Assembly: GCA_002455655.1 (NCBI GenBank)
Contig: DKLF01000127.1
Location: 1 to 5,399, forward strand
Length of the DNA stretch: 5,399 bases
Origin: Oscillibacter sp. UBA6647
GTDB lineage: Bacteria; Bacillota; Clostridia; Oscillospirales; Oscillospiraceae
Direction: 5' to 3'
A program made the position numbers and the translations under genes. The stretch's first letter is position 1. Each line of letters opens with the position of its first letter. This document shows, piece by piece, positions 5,279-5,399 of this stretch. The notes under the pieces were generated by a model that saw only the letters and a program-made list of their open reading frames with translations, did not search any database and was not told the origin of the DNA.

Positions 5279-5306
5279 AACTGATGTAAATATCCGCTTT
5301 TGGAAC

Positions 5307-5335
5307 ATTATACAGGATTTATTCCGGTTTGTCAT
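5307..5335 (-). promoter_or_regulatory. Sigma-A type promoter of the MBL/DUF6512 operon
   Basis: On the minus strand ATGACA (5335-5330, 5 of 6 to the -35 consensus) and a perfect TATAAT (5312-5307) are separated by 17 bases, the ideal spacing. The -35 box lies inside the last codons of the upstream gene and the -10 box just past its stop. Transcription would begin near 5300. Confidence 0.7.
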
Positions 5336-5399
5336 CCTGTGTTTCCGGCGCAGGCGCTTCCTTTTTGGGCTGCGTCTTCCGCTTGCGACGCACCAAAAG
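5319..5399 (-). CDS. C-terminal end of a gene entering from the right, probable membrane protein tail
   Basis: The last 26 codons and a TAA stop are visible on the minus strand. They encode LLVRRKRKTQPKKEAPAP followed by an acidic ending (ETQDDKPE). A hydrophobic pair followed by a dense Arg/Lys cluster is typical of the cytoplasmic side of a final membrane segment, with a flexible Pro/Ala/Glu tail. The protein's identity cannot be judged from this fragment. No terminator is visible after it, so transcripts may run on into the MBL gene. Confidence 0.68.
   Translation of the reverse strand, partial: LLVRRKRKTQPKKEAPAPETQDDKPE

Noticed and set aside
3957..5284. Long plus-strand open frames (3957-4685 and 4553-5284) opposite the DUF6512 and MBL genes
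   Set aside because: Arg/Pro/Gln-rich compositions with no recognisable motif, opposite two well-supported genes. They are frame shadows.

Overview
The window is GC-rich bacterial DNA with strong AGGAGG-type ribosome binding sites, compact spacing and gene families typical of gut Clostridia. It most resembles the Oscillospiraceae/Ruminococcaceae side of the Firmicutes. This placement is inferred from gene content and style; no rRNA or marker gene is present. All genes but one lie on the minus strand.

Layout from left to right. (1) Positions 1-1910, minus: a SEDS-family (FtsW/RodA/SpoVE) peptidoglycan polymerase with an extra membrane anchor and an FHA phosphopeptide-binding domain fused to its N-terminus; its 3' end lies beyond the window. 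(2) 1986-2231, minus: a small XRE-type helix-turn-helix regulator directly upstream of the SEDS gene, with no obvious promoter between the two. (3) 2232-2302: a short AT-rich divergent region holding a near-perfect inverted repeat that contains a TTGACA -35 box, a likely operator for the XRE protein. (4) 2303-2560, plus: an 85-residue, mostly helical protein of unknown function. (5) 2557-3744, minus: a TelA-family (toxic anion resistance) protein whose stop codon overlaps that of the 85-residue gene. (6) 3745-3971: the telA control region, with a strong promoter, a long leader that can fold into a multi-branched RNA, and the terminator of the next operon. (7) 3972-4514 and 4580-5209, minus: an operon of a metallo-beta-lactamase-fold hydrolase followed by a DUF6512 membrane protein, with its own promoter and a GC-rich leader hairpin. 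(8) 5319-5399, minus: the last 26 codons of a gene entering from the right, probably a membrane protein with a charged cytoplasmic tail.

Working picture (inference): the left half joins cell-envelope synthesis (FHA-SEDS, probably responsive to Ser/Thr phosphorylation) to an autoregulated XRE/small-protein switch. TelA-family proteins are also linked to envelope stress in other Firmicutes. The right half looks like an ordinary housekeeping operon of unknown physiological role. No CRISPR array, tRNA, rRNA, insertion sequence or clearly new multi-gene defence system is visible. The least explained parts are the XRE/85-residue module, a possible frameshift site at the end of the XRE gene, and the structured telA leader.
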